A stretch of 64,000 nucleotides of DNA from assembly GCA_900660155.1 (NCBI GenBank), contig CABFPE010000163.1, positions 868,216 through 932,215 of the forward strand, given 5' to 3'. A program made the position numbers and the translations under genes. Source of the DNA: Hofstenia miamia. Lineage: Eukaryota > Xenacoelomorpha > Acoela > Hofsteniidae. Shown piece by piece: positions 25,064 through 38,289 of the stretch (position 1 is the first letter of the stretch; each line of letters starts with the position of its first letter). The notes below the pieces were generated by a model that saw only the letters and a program-made list of their open reading frames with translations, did not search any database and was not told the DNA's origin.

Positions 25064-25832
25064 TCAATAATGTATTGCAATAATATTGCAATACAAAAAT
25101 TCAAAATATATATATTGCAATATGAGTGTGCTGGCAATATAACATTGCAATATATTGCAATATTCTGGCTAATTGACAGCTACCTAATTTAATAGAAAAA
25201 AATGATTCTTTTGTTGCTTTATTCTGATTTGCAAACATCCTGCAAACTATGTTCGACCTTTGTTTTCAATCCTATGGTAGTTTGGCCTATGTCAGCTATT
25301 CACATGTATGTGTGTATGTGTATGAGTAAGTAAACATATGTCTAGCCATGTTTTCAGCATATTCCAAGTAGCGAAAATATTTTTTTTTCAGTATAGAATA
25401 CGGTGCAATTCTAAGATCTTTTCAAACCTGTTGATATGATTTTACATAGAATTACAATGAATCATTTAAAAGAATATTAGAATTGTTTCATAATTGACGA
25501 ATTTTATTTTTAATTTCAATCGTCTTCTCAAGGAATTGTCACTCATCAATGACATTACGAAGTATTATCATTATAGTTCATTTCTGAGTTGTATGCACAC
25601 CAATTAAAAATTGCAATCAAACTAAAAAAAACAGCAGTTAGTGTTATTCTGCTATTTATTTCTTAAATGCTAGGCTAAGAAAACAAAAATAACAATACAA
25701 ACAAGAACGTTTTTACAAAAAAAACGCCTTCCAATAGTATTGCAATATATTAAAATAGATTGCATTATTATTGTGATGAAATTCAGCGCCTATAAATATA
25801 TTGCAATATATTGTATTAGCAATATATTATTG
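25064..25832. mobile_element. Probable non-autonomous element with ATATTGCAATAT palindromes
   Basis: Ends are inverted (TCAATAATGTATTGC at left; inverse of TCAATAATATATTGC at right). Each side carries a cluster of ATTGCAAT words, several within the 12-bp palindrome ATATTGCAATAT. The central 500 bp is ordinary AT-rich sequence. Termini plus mirrored subterminal clusters suggest a transposon, but no target duplication was recognised. Confidence 0.5.
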
Positions 25833-26493
25833 AAAGGTCCTGGTCTAGCAATGCTTTTATTAAATAGTAAAATTGTGCATAAATTGATAATATATTGGCA
25901 AGATATTACTAAATATTGGTACATTTTACAAAGAAGTTCTAAGGATTTGCCAAGATATTATCAAGTTTTTCAGTTTTCATTGGTTAGAGTCTGCTGATGA
26001 ACAGGCATATGTAAGAAATCGATAATCGGCTAATGCGTCTCAACAAATAACTATTTAGTTATTAAGCAAACGATAAGGAATTTTGAAAATTCAAATGTAC
26101 AACATATTTCGATATAGATTTTGCAAAAGTTTATTAGTTAAAGGTACTCAATTTGAATTTAAAAAAATGCTTTTCTCTTATGTACAAATTTTAAATATTA
26201 TTTAATCGAATCAACATCTACTAGATTTTAGTTTTGTTTGTATAAAGCGTAAATAGAAATGAAGTCTAAGCGAAAACTCGAAGATATATTCTTCATATAT
26301 ATATATATATATATATACTAAATGACTTATATTACCACTTTAAATGGTACATAAAAAATAACTAAACTTTTACAAAATACAATGAAATTGCCAAAGTTGA
26401 GTTTCTCAACGTTGAATGCTACTTTGAAAAGCATGAATATGATCTCATTCTACTTTATATAACGCGATTTAGACAGACGCATTTACTGCAGTC

Positions 26494-28018
26494 TCAGGAT
26501 AAAAAACATGAACATATGTTGTTAACATCAAAGTTAGACTTAACGTAATTAGTGAAAAATTCATATATTTCAAATTTGAAATATTTTGGTCTTGCAAATA
26601 CGTCGATGTTAGTATTTATTATGATGAAGTTTGCTAAGTGAAACACTCTGTAAAAATAGTTTGATGATGATATAGATTGAATTATTTTCCGAGATTGTAG
26701 TATTGATTTTCCATGCGTTCTAAAACCGGCTTTCTTTGAAGTAAGTTTTATATAATCATATGAATCAATGTTGTATTTATTATTTAGTAGTTTATTTAAA
26801 AATATTAAGTCCAAAAGTTGAAATTCGATAGAAATTAGTAAAATCCTAAATCGCGTTAGTTCATTATAGTCTATATTTTTCTTATTTGAAGCCCAGTGAG
26901 TGCAACCTCTTTGAAATTTTTCCAGCTTAATAATTTCAGTTCTTGATGGATACCAAATTTGTGAACCGTTTATTAAATGGGATAATATGTATCTTTTATA
27001 TAATTGAATTTTTAAACTGTTAGGTGACAAAAATGGAACGTTTCTTCTTAGAAATAAGAATAATTTGATATAGTATATTCATAGTGATATTTCCATTTCA
27101 AGTTTTCATTAATTTTTACACCAAGATCTTTGATGGTATTGGGTTGTGATATTAAAACTTCATCAATATAATAATCATCGAAATTGTTTTGTAATTATAT
27201 TAGAATTTTTGCATTAAATTTCATTTTATTTCTTTTAAACCAGTTATTTAGGCGATCTATTTGACTTTGAATATATTATAACATTGATTATCATAAAATA
27301 GAAGCTTCAAATCATCCGCGAAAATCCAGCTTTTATTTTCAATGCAATCTGTATTATCATTGATAAAAATTATAAATAATAAAGGACCCAATATACTCCC
27401 TTGTGGTATACCACTAGTTACTTCTTGTTTAGAAGATAAAATTCCATTTATATTCACACATTGAAGTCTATCTTCTAAATATGAATTGAAAAATCTCAGA
27501 AATTTGCATTAAATCCAAATAATGACAACTTCTCAAGTAATTTATCATGTGGTCGGTATCAAATGTTTTGGAAATGTCGTAGTATATGGCATAGCAAGAT
27601 ATATTTTCATCAAAATTATTGTAAATCAAGTCAAGACATCCTAAGAGATTTGTAAATGTAGAAGAACATTTGCTAAGGCCATGTTGGGACTTACTTAATT
27701 TAGGTTCTACATAATTTTGTATAGAGTTAAACACCAATCTTTCAAAAATTAATGATACACTGGGAAGAATACTAATTGATCGATAATTGTAAATGTGAGT
27801 TCTATTTCCGCATTTATGTATTGGCGTAATGTACGATATTTTCCAAATTTGAGGAAATATACACTTTTAATGATGTGATTAAATATAATGTAAAGATGCG
27901 GTATAATACATGATACATTGTTTTTAATGAAAATTGAAGGCAAGGCATCTACTGAATGAGGCGAAGGGACTTTCATCTTTATGATAAATATCAAATTCAG
28001 TGAAATGAAATTCATCAA
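26494..28018 (-). pseudogene. LINE reverse transcriptase remnant
   Basis: Four consecutive minus frames preserve RT motifs in order. SKTFDTDHMI is in 27468-27737, where the normal motif is AFDTVDH. SGIPQGSILGPLLFIIFIND and the FADD active site are both in 27257-27457. The C-terminal region SQIWYPSRTEIIKLEKFQRG is in 26494-27030. The last frame reaches the end of the protein. Stops, frameshifts and changed residues in motif A mark it as dead. Confidence 0.85.
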
Positions 28019-28820
28019 GGAATATTAATTGTGTTTTCTTAAATGATTGTACATCAACTTTTTTTTAGTGAAAATCATTGAAAAGTAAAGAAAAACAGTT
28101 CAGCTTTTTCACTTCAACTATATGCAATACTGTTTTCGAAAACCATGGTATTAGGAAAACCTAATTTTGACGAAAATGATCTGAAATATTTAAAGGTATC
28201 TTTTGAAGTTGCATTTTGAAAAGAAGCTAGAAAAACAGTTTCATTAAAATTGTTAAGACAATTACTAATTTCCTCTGATGAACCTGATTATTGATCTCTT
28301 TCTTTCAGTTTTTTAATTGTTTCAAGTTTATTTAATAAGTGAATTGTATGAGAGGAATAATATTCCGGTACGCATAAACACTTCTTACGCTTTCTTGGTA
28401 TACAATTATCAATTAAGTAATAGATATTTTGATACCAATAACTAAAGAAATTGTCAATATCAAGTATTTGCAGAGCATACGGATTAAATGGGGGAAGAGA
28501 ATTATTGATTTTACAGTAATTTCCATTTGAAAATGAATCATTTAAGCTGTTTTTTTTACTATAACATGGATTGAGAATGTTCTTGATAACATTAATGTTG
28601 AATTAAACAAATTTGTGACTAGAAAGTCCATGGAGTTTCTTATTTATGGTAGTACTAATAATATCTTATTCAATATTTGTTGTAAAAACTAAGTCTAAAA
28701 TATTACCTGAAGAAAAAGTTTGACAATGAACTAATTGGAATACAATATATTCTAACAAAACTTCAATAATTCTAATATTCACATTTTGATGTATATGTTT
28801 GCCAATTCGAATTAGGTAAA

Positions 28821-29287
28821 TTAAAGTCCCCAACAAAATATTTTTCTGAATTTATGTAGCCATTTTTCTTGACATATGAAATCTTGTATACTAATATATA
28901 AAGTTATGGATTCCTTTAATTCAATTGCAGAAATTTTATATTTACTGTTAATTGGTGGTAAATATACACATAAAAGTAAATAACATCCATATTTATTAAA
29001 AATTAACATTCCGCATATGAAATCAAATGATTCTTTCTCTAAAGTTATTGGCAAAACACTGTTAAGAGAAGCGCTAACTGCTATTAAAACTCCACAACGA
29101 CTACCTTTAAGACGATCTTGTGGTGAAATAATTTCGTATTCTGACCATGCAAAATTTCAGCATTCCTTGTATCATTTTTAAGCCAAGTTTCACTTAAACA
29201 ACAAATACAGGCCTTAACTGTTTTTAGAAAATCTGTGACACTCAATCTTTTCAATAATGATTCTATTCCTTCAATATTAGCTAACAT
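28821..29287 (-). pseudogene. LINE endonuclease remnant
   Basis: Two minus frames carry endonuclease landmarks: LSETWLKND (catalytic Glu region) in 29084-29287 and then LLLCVYLPP (the Y-x-P-P motif) in 28821-29054. A frameshift near 29070 separates them. The downstream catalytic Asp/His motifs are not in open frame. Confidence 0.65.
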
Positions 29288-29578
29288 AATATAAAGTGAA
29301 GAAATAAACGTATTACTTTGTGAAATTTTTAAATTTACTAGTCATTGTTTGGTTATTTGTGAATATAATTGAATAGAGGTCATTGTTTCATCCAGAATCT
29401 CTCCTTGGTATATCAATTTTAGATCTTTAATTCTGAAATTATTCTTAAGCAATCCTAATTGACATAATTCAAAGCGCAATTTTAACAATTTCTTTTCAAT
29501 GAGACGATCTTCAATTGATAAATCATGTTTTATATAATAATTAGTGCCAGTAAGTTTTTATCCACTAGCAATACCCTT

Positions 29579-30064
29579 TCAAACGCCCCAAGTATTCGAA
29601 AATTCAATTATTAAAGGGCGTGGCCTATTGTGATTAGGATTATATTTACCCCGTCGATAAATATCGTTGAAATGACAATTTTTATCTGTAATATCAAAAA
29701 TAACTTTAGATGAAGCACTAAAATCACTCTGTATTCGATCTAATAAAGTTGTATTTAGTTGTTCAGAAATTCCACATAAAACAAGAGTATTGGTTGATGT
29801 ATTTGATGAACTTCTTGAATTTATTGGCTGAGCTTTTAACCAAGCTTGAAAATTACATAGCATTTTCGTGTGATTATCAACTTTTGCTTCGATGTCAGAA
29901 ATTTTTGAATTAATGTTTTCAAGATTAACATAGCTGGATTTCATTGAAATTATAGTTTTCAAAGCAGACTGACACTCTTTATGAGTAACTTTCATAATTT
30001 GCGATTCATTCAATAAAAATATATGCTCACTTGAATTTAAATGGATTCCTTCTGGTATAACCAT
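29579..30064 (-). pseudogene. LINE ORF1-like protein remnant
   Basis: From ATG at 30064 the frame has a helical stretch (NLENINSKISDIEAKVDNHT, coiled-coil like) and then a segment NTLVLCGISEQLN ... IYRRGKYNPNHNRPRPLIIEF. The latter fits the RRM-like or esterase-free ORF1 proteins of jockey-type elements, which carry an RxGK...RPRP-x-x-x-x-F pattern near the end of the RNA-binding domain. The frame stops at 29579 before the endonuclease. Confidence 0.55.
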
Positions 30065-30146
30065 AATTAATGTTTAAATTATACAGATAAAAATTAATAA
30101 ATTTTTGCAGCAAAAATAATTTTCCTAACTTTCGATTTCCCACGAA

Positions 30147-30172
30147 ATATATATATATATATATATATATAT
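30147..30172. repeat. (AT)n microsatellite
   Basis: About 13 AT units upstream of the LINE 5' end. Confidence 0.9.
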
Positions 30173-31300
30173 GTTGGAAAATCGTTTTGGCAGATTGATG
30201 TCTTCTAGAGAACTCTGATTCTTAAACAGTTTATTTTTGCAATCACGACCTAGCTCTTTTATTTCTCAATAGAAACCTTACAAACAAACCAGTTGAATTT
30301 CCTAATGCTGCTGATTCTGGAAAAAGGTTCTAGCAGCAGCAGCTCCTATTCCCAACAATTTATCAAAATAGGATTAATTTACTGTTACAATGTACTCAAC
30401 TACTCTCTTTTGATGGTTCGATGATGATTCACAATCGTATGTTTATGCTGAACTTTAGATAAGTTTTCAGAACATTTTTATCTCAAAAGCACAAGTATGG
30501 TTGGTTTAAATACTGGCAAGAGATTAAACCAAGAATTTAGAGATTTTGGTTACCGTATCTAATCACTTTTATTAACTAACTTACGCGAAATTATTAATAG
30601 TTCTAACGAGATAAGTATGGTTTCTGTAAATACTAACAAAAGAATTTACTAACTTTTACTTTAACCACTGTATTGCTAATATAAAACGCTATATACCACT
30701 AAAACCTAAAAACCAATGTTTCAAACAAAATAGAGATTCTAACCAGGGAAACGCGACTTGATAGAATCAGGCTCTTTGCGTCTGGGAGAAGGCATGATCT
30801 CGATTTCGTTGATGCACCTCTGGTTCTCAGGGGGCACCAAAATAGCCTGTCTGTTTCAACTTCGGGTTGAGTTGTCTACGGATTAATCTAGCAGCACTTC
30901 CTTCTTGGTCTCTGCCGTTTCCAATTGCTTCTCTCTCTATCTTTTGGGTGATCCGGCAGCACTGTCCTCTGTAGTCTCTGCCGTCTTCAACTTCTCTCTG
31001 TTCTTATCTTTTCATCGATTTCTGAGTAAACCGACATCACTTTTTTCTATTCTTGCTTTCCAGTTTTCCCGGCGTTTTCCTTCAGACCATTTTATGGCCT
31101 TCAGAGTGATTCACCGGAGGTTAACCAGTGGGAAGTGTACAACACCTCAAATTCTATTTTAGTTACAAACTTCCTCTTTTCCAGCTACTCATCCAATCAG
31201 GGTCAACATCCTCTCCTTGAGCATTACGTAGTGTTTGCACATGTTACTAGTATTATTCCTAGTTTAGTCGTTTTAACTATATCTTTTTATAACAGAAATG
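30172..31300 (-). mobile_element. Possible LTR-retroelement remnant with GC-richer leader
   Basis: On the minus strand, sequence near 30850 reads TTTTGGTGCCCCCTGAGAAC, like the primer-binding site that follows a 5' LTR. A short basic frame MPSPRRKEPDSIKSRFPG follows it. The left border inverts to ...TTTTCCAACA, and a GCAAAAATAAAC word lies 60 bp inside it, as in LTR 3' ends. The 30.75-31.2 kb block is distinctly richer in G+C. No repeated LTR pair or target duplication was found, so this stays tentative. Confidence 0.3.
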
Positions 31301-33730
31301 TTCAAATTACAATCAGTTTTATCTATATTGTGTTGCAAATTCATAAAAAATATATTTTCAACCGGTCTATCAACTTCTAAAATATGGTGATTATGCTAAT
31401 GACAGACATAAGAATTGCAGTCTAACAAATTTGTAGTTGTAAGGCATTTTGCTTTCACATTGTTTTTTAACTTTATGTAATGATGGACTCTTAAGAATTC
31501 TAGGATTTAGTTCACTTACATAGATTATTTATGAACAACCTATGGGAAAAATTTCTAAGCAAATACTATGTTTCATACAAAGCCGAAAGTGTGATGGTAA
31601 ATGCAAGTAAGAAAAGAAATCATATAGTTGCCTAGAATTCACTGCAAAGACTAACAAATTCTACTTCCAGAAAAGGATTTCCACAAAGGATACCTAAAAA
31701 GCTGCATTTTTAATGATGTTTTGCTTAATAGCTTCTAATAAAAAAACTGACTAAAGGCGTAGCCAAAAATATGGACAGATCTTATTTCAACCGAAATTGC
31801 TAAACTGGAAAAATTTAATGATATCATAGACGAAGACAGCTATAAATGTAGTGTACACAAATGAGCTATCAAAGAAATTTTCCATTTGCAATCGTAACCA
31901 GGGTAATGAGAACGAAGAAATGCTACTTCCTTAAAAAATACATAAATGTTTTGGTGACGCACTAACCACTTAAACTCAAGCCGATACCCATTACCCGGAA
32001 ATCTTTTTGTTTATTATTGGCGAACGCAAGCAATATGTTGTTGAACAGGACGAGAGTATGTGATAATGCGATTTTACTTACTGATTATTGGAGTAAACCT
32101 CGGTAAAATTTAATTTATTGCGGTGATTTGCGGTAAGAAAGCGCACATTGCGGTGGTTAGCGGTGAGAAATTTTTTTTCAAAGCCTGTAATGTGCTCATC
32201 TCTACCACAGATTTCCTCAGCACAAATCATATGAATGTATATCTATGCTAACTTAGAGATGGAATAGGTCGAAAACCTTTGCCCAAGCCCGGCTCAAATC
32301 CGGCTGTCCCATTTAAATAATGCCAATTCGGCCCAATTTACGATGGGATACCCAACAATATTTCTTTAATGTGCATATCTTAGAAACTTACAATATGATC
32401 TACACACTGAAATTAGAAACTTAAGCTTAATTTTTGAAGAGCATATGATACTAATGTAAATCTTAAAATGTAAGCATTATTTTTCAACACATTCCTTATA
32501 AATTATATGTCATTTATTGCATTTGGGTTGAGTCACAGCTAACATAAAGTTGGCTGTGGTTTAGGGCAATGTTGAGTAATAGTAAGTTATTTTTGAAATA
32601 CATGCATATTTGTTTTAATTTATTATCAAATTAACACAGTGTTATGAAAATATTCTGTAGAAAGGCATTTTTCTCTTGAATTACTTCTTATTAATTACGA
32701 TTACGATAGTAGTTGTTTCAACAAAACAGAGAGCGCTGTTTTGATGTGCGAGAAAACCGAAACCGAACAAATTTTTTGAAAATCGCCTCCCGCTAACGTT
32801 TAGGAATGATATAATTTTAAGAAAATATACAATGGAGGAAACAACGAAAAAATTACTAAAAAACCGTAAATGATGTGATAATGAAGCAAAAATAATAAAA
32901 GCTACAATGGTGACTTATGATATGGAAGCGACATCCCTAGATTAAAAACTTGGAAAATATTGAAAAGTTCTTGAATAAATCTTAATTCTTTGATTTCTTT
33001 AAAACATCTTGGAAGGTTTTTAAAAAAATTTACTCATGAAAGTTGTAGAAATTCTAAATACATCAATTAATAATTTTTTAACTCTTAAGTTATTCGAAAA
33101 TTTGGTCAATTAAAAATGACATTTCAAATTTATGGGTACTTTCTTAATGATAAAATAATTCTGGTTAGTCTAGATTTGTAAACTTTTTGTCATAATTTGA
33201 CAATTCGCCTCCTATTAAGTCAGCTGATTATGCTAGTAATAATTTTTAAACTTTTTGTTAATGCTATTTGTAGCATTTGCAATAACTTTGGACTATAATG
33301 TTCAAAATGTATTAATATGTAATATTGCATTTCAGAATTATTCTCGAAATTTCTTATGATTTCTGAGCAATTTTGAAAATTTTATTTTAGATTCTTAGCA
33401 TTTCTAGAAATTTCTTTAAACAGGTTTTTTCAAGAAAAATGTAAGAAGTTTCTAAAAACTTTTGAAGATTATCTTCAATTTGTTTACATTTACATCTACA
33501 ATTAAAATTATTCATGAAAAATTTCATAATTTAATACAGTTGAACTCCAGTACTGCATAAACCCTTTTTGCCACAACATTCTTTAAGCAGCACTGGTAGC
33601 AGCACATAAAATCTGAAATATATTTCTTTATAAATGTCTTATAACAACAAATTACAACTATTTCACCCAATAATGGTGTGATTGACTCAATTTTCAGAAC
33701 CAAACCGATTCAATAGCAATTGCGGTAGAG

Positions 33731-33767
<37 letters not shown>

Positions 33768-35878
33768 GTTATACATATAAACGTTATAATTTTCTGTGGG
33801 TATAAGTTAGTAGATCATTTTAAGTGTATATATATATTCGCATTCCCAACTGGTTTTAGGCTGGCAACGCGATTGTGTGATTCCTCCGTCGAATTTAATT
33901 GAATAAAGCAATAGGCCTTATTTTTATTTACACCTTATGCAATCAGTGAGGCTGTCATTCTATTAGATCTTGATCGAATTAGTAATATGGTAATACCAAT
34001 TCAGTCATAACTTGACTCAAATGTGTGACAACAACTGTCAACGCTAGTGATGCTTCTAACACGTCAATTCTCACTAAGACAGAATTACCGTTATTGTTTT
34101 GGATCGCGCAACATTTATATGTGTTGCGTAGTGTTTTAATATACGCAAAAGAATTTAAAGAAACGGCAAATTACGGTGTAAAGTAGAAAATAACAATATA
34201 TGAACAGTTCACTTGTAAAACGATAATATGCGTTCAAGAGACTGGCGCTACCAAAGAATGATTTACAAAAGTTTTATCTCAAGAAGTAGATAATAATACT
34301 TAGCAAAATCAAATCTGTGTTTAGCATTCTGAGCTTCCAACTGCATTTTTAAATTTACAACGTGAATCATTATTAAAAGTAAGACTTCGAAAGTATTTCT
34401 TCTTGTGATAAGTATCTTTCAGCGCATAAAAATTTCGAAAAGATGAAAATGGAATCACAATGCCTCAGCTCACTGCTGAGCCTACAGGGACCGTGAAACT
34501 GAAGGGTTCCCAGGCTTAAGCAAACGAAGGAATTGGTGATTCCATAATGAACTAACAATGAACATTAAGCTGAATGAACCGACCTATTATAACTGAATCA
34601 GTGTTGCAATTGAAAGAAATTTTTAACTGCAATTAGTTGATAATAATAGAATAGATTGAAATTTTAATATTGAAAATTTAGTTTCTTGAACGGTTTAATA
34701 GTGAGAATACAATAAATAGTTTGTAAAGAACCTATATGAAAAATTTGCAATGTTGCATATCAGTCAAAAATATTTTAAACTAAAATTCGAGAAAAAAGAC
34801 ATTTAAAAAATTAATAAATGGACATTTAGTTTTACTTAAATAGGTTTTTCATTCTAATAATGCTTGATTTAAGCATTGGCTGGCTTGAGCCTGAATTTTT
34901 CATGATTTTAGTCAAAGTTATACATCACCTGAAACAAATATTGTACTATACTACGCTACCAATGTGACGCTTTGCAGAACATTAAGAAAAATGAAACAAT
35001 GATGGGGTAATCATTCGTACATTAACTGACCTTAGAATTGCAATATATATATTCACCCGCAGTGATGAAGCAAGAAATAAAAAAATTGACAAACAATTTA
35101 TAATTACTGTTCAAAACGATATATGTTGTGAAACATACGTTATGGCTATATATATATATATATATATATACATATATACATATAATCACAAATAAAACTT
35201 AAAAAACATCCTTGACTCAAAACAGTTGCAGCAGGAACACTTAATTCCTAAAATTCCAAAAATGCATGTCAACTGGAAGAATGTACGTGTCTAAAATAGC
35301 ATAAATTGCAACATAAAATACAACTTAATAAACTTGCATCCAGGGTTTTTGCTGTCAATATTCAATTAAATTACATTTTGATTTTAAATCAAGCCAACAA
35401 TGAGCTCATTCTATAAATAGCAGCAATTTTCGTATACGAAGCATTGTGTGCAAAAAAATTTTCATCATATCAAATTAATCAAATTTTATGTTTACCATTG
35501 TTGTTTTGTTCCTAATAATCATAGTAACAACTTTTCTTTTCAATAACTCTAACTTAGAGCAATTAAAAGTAAATTTTTAAAGGAAATGTGCATCATTGTA
35601 AAATACTTTTCTCTGTTGTATTTCGTAGGGTATAGGAGCTCAAATCTTGGCATTTAATTGCCAGCATTCAAAACAGGAAACTACAGGTGTTGCTCTTAGC
35701 TAACACATAACTAAGGGAAGTAATAATTCTGGTTTACCACTGTCATTAAAAAAGATATTTCGGAATTGCAAGTGTCTATTATCTGAATATGTTGAAGTAT
35801 TAAAAGAATTTTAAAATGTTTCTATATTAAAAGAAATCATTTTTTAAAAATACATTGAAAATGAAGCCATAAAATCAC
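31301..35878. other. Long AT-rich stretch with scattered repeat scraps
   Basis: No gene can be supported. Noted contents are a GC-richer scrap at 32285-32315 (GCCCAAGCCCGGCTC), two 24-bp units ATTGCGGTGATTTGCGG... at 32117-32140 and 32147-32170 with a 30-bp period, and (AT)n tracts at 33735-33762 and 35147-35170. Confidence 0.4.
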
Positions 35879-36111
35879 CTGTAATAGCAAAAGAACATCT
35901 TTTTCAGAATATTTTGAGGTTTTCGACTGGATGACGGACTGAAGAAAAGTTCGTTGTCCATATTTACCCGATATCACCTGTCCTCCACTGGCTAGCATAC
36001 CCGCCTCTCGAGCAGTTTTATGAATTTCTTTCATGAATGACATTATTTCCAATGTTTGCTTAGCTTTATCAAGCGTTTTATAAGGATGATCCTTCTCTGT
36101 TTCGAGCTCTC
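35879..36111 (-). CDS. Exon A3 of a minus-strand gene
   Basis: The frame encodes ELETEKDHPYKTLDKAKQTL ... and ends TSKYSEKDVLLLLQ before the donor CAG|GTGATT. Starting after TTAAG at 36112, it takes two bases to complete the split codon left by A2 and then 77 codons, ending phase 0. That implies an intron of only 49 nt between A2 and A3; another acceptor (CCTAG, 25 nt upstream) is better in sequence but leads to a stop at 36078. The product is helical and charged; no family recognised. The sequence from 36103 upward is repeated exactly after the N at 36842. Confidence 0.5.
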
Positions 36112-37581
36112 CTTAATATTGTTCGCCTTAATTTCTCTAGGAAAACAGATATAAACTTACCTGCACTTGAAATTTGATTCAAAATTGTGGAAATTGCTTG
36201 GTCCAAATCATTCATGTTTGCACTGAAGTCATGGAGGGTGTTACTTGTTAGTTGAAACGCAGCACTCAACTTGGTAAATAAGGTATTTAAGTCTGCCACT
36301 ATCTAAAAATTATTAATTATAATAAGCAAACTTAAACTTAGATGAATTAATAATTTGGCATAAAATCTCTAAAGTAAAGTATAAAAAATAATCATTGCAT
36401 ATACACATTATATATATATATATAAATTTATATATATATATATATTGTTCATTTGTAACAGTCAAAATCTACTTCGCTGTTACAAATGATCAATCGAAGG
36501 CAGCTTTGATTATTACAAACGACCAATGGTGGGTTTGCTCTTAAAGTTTTTTGAAATTTTTATATTGTGATGATTTTTTGCAATCCAAGCATAATATTAT
36601 TTCACCAAGCAATTTTTGCATGAAACTAATTACGAAAATCCCATTTCTTGGGGAAGAGTTTAGATATTGGTCATATGTAATTTTTTTATGAATATTTTTT
36701 ACTTTTTTTGTCACCTTAGATATTTGCCAAATGCCCATTACAATATGTTTAAACAAAAATCGCGCGAATAAAGTGTTTTGCTAATTCATAAGCAGTATTG
36801 GTGTTTTATAGCATGCATAATTTGAGTTTGTTGGCGTTTTANCGAGCTCTCCTTAATATTGTTCGCCTTAATTTCTCTAGGAAAACAGATATAAACTTAC
36901 CTGCACTTGAAATTTGATTCAAAATTGTGGAAATTGCTTGGTCCAAATCATTCATGTTTGCACTGAAGTCATGGAGGGTGTTACTTGTTAGTTGAAACGC
37001 AGCACTCAACTTGGTAAATAAGGTATTTAAGTCTGCCACTATCTAAAAATTATTAATTATAATAAGCAAACTTAAACTTAGATGAATTAATAATTTGGCA
37101 TAAAATCTCTAAAGTAAAGTATAAAAAATAATCATTGCATATACACATTATATATATATATATAAATTTATATATATATATATATTGTTCATTTGTAACA
37201 GTCAAAATCTACTTCGCTGTTACAAATGATCAATCGAAGGCAGCTTTGATTATTACAAACGACCAATGGTGGGTTTGCTCTTAAAGTTTTTTGAAATTTT
37301 TATATTGTGATGATTTTTTGCAATCCAAGCATAATATTATTTCACCAAGCAATTTTTGCATGAAACTAATTACGAAAATCCCATTTCTTGGGGAAGAGTT
37401 TAGATATTGGTCATATGTAATTTTTTTATGAATATTTTTTACTTTTTTTGTCACCTTAGATATTTGCCAAATGCCCATTACAATATGTTTAAACAAAAAT
37501 CGCGCGAATAAAGTGTTTTGCTAATTCATAAGCAGTATTGGTGTTTTATAGCATGCATAATTTGAGTTTGTTGGCGTTTTA
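36103..37581. repeat. Exact 739-bp tandem duplication joined by one N
   Basis: 36103-36841 and 36843-37581 are the same sequence, including two (AT)n tracts and exon A2, and are separated by a single N at 36842. The second unit begins inside exon A3. Identity through microsatellites with an N at the junction suggests an assembly or scaffolding artefact rather than a biological duplication. Confidence 0.9.
36161..36302 (-). CDS. Exon A2 of a minus-strand gene
   Basis: Acceptor TTTTTAG|ATAGTG and donor GCAG|GTAAGT bound 142 bp. The product, beginning IVADLNTLFTKLSAAFQLTS and ending ISTILNQISSA, has the regular hydrophobic spacing of a long amphipathic helix. It joins A1 in phase 0. An identical copy lies at 36901-37042 inside the duplicated block. 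Confidence 0.6.
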
Positions 37582-37615
37582 TAAAATTGGGTGTAATTTA
37601 ATATGTTAAAAACCG

Positions 37616-37618
<3 letters not shown>

Positions 37619-37681
<63 letters not shown>
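37619..37681. repeat. Long (AT)n microsatellite
   Basis: A perfect run of over 30 AT units, the longest in the window. It follows directly on the duplicated block and may have contributed to misassembly. Confidence 0.95.
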
Positions 37682-37683
<2 letters not shown>

Positions 37684-38289
37684 AATACAAATAGATGACC
37701 ATGTTGAGCTTAATTGGAAAATGCTATTAGGTTTTGAATATAATTTTTTTGAATAATGACCATTTATAACACACTGAAATTTCTAAAACTTACTTTTCAA
37801 AACTCAATTTTTTTCATTTGAAAAAAACTAGTTACTCAAAGTGAATAAACCTAAGGGTTTTTCTAAATTAGAACATCGCCAAGCATGATTTGAGGGAAGT
37901 AGGGTTTTGTATTTCCATAATATATATGAGTGGGACTGGGACCATAAGCGATGAAAAACATTTCAGAAACTCACTATTATCACAAAATATCCGATCCAGA
38001 CTAGGCCTATCCTCGCTGGGTTACTTGGCCCATTTAAGATTTTCTAGGTACCTAACGTCTGTTATCAAAACCTTGTACTTCTTAGTTTCTGTTCTACAAA
38101 CATATTAGTTATTCAATACACTATAAAATTAATTATAATTAATGAGATTTTAGAGAATCGGAAAGTTAAATAACATTACATATCTATTTTAGTAATTACC
38201 TTAGTAATATTTATCATGTTCAAAAACATATTCGAAACGGAAATAATCGAATCTAAAAGTTTGAAGCATGTTAAAATTCTATAGCTTAC

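Larger units (their letters stand above)
26494..30064 (-). mobile_element. Degenerate non-LTR retrotransposon (jockey/CR1-like), nearly complete layout
   Basis: Reading leftward there is an ORF1-like block, an AP-type endonuclease, the reverse transcriptase, and a 3' end near 26.3 kb next to an (AT)n tract. Many stops and frameshifts break every domain, so it cannot be active. No target duplication was found. It lies on the same strand as the A and B exon chains and between them, where it would be intronic if they form one gene. Confidence 0.85.

Noticed and set aside
33762-33931. A 170-bp solo LTR bounded by TGTAAA and TTTACA
   Set aside because: The ends are also a plain inverted repeat, no target duplication is present and no related copy was seen.
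36112-36160. A 24-26 nt ultra-short intron between exons A2 and A3
   Set aside because: Joining at the CCTAG site leads into a stop in every phase-compatible reading; a 49-nt intron ending TTAAG keeps the frame open.
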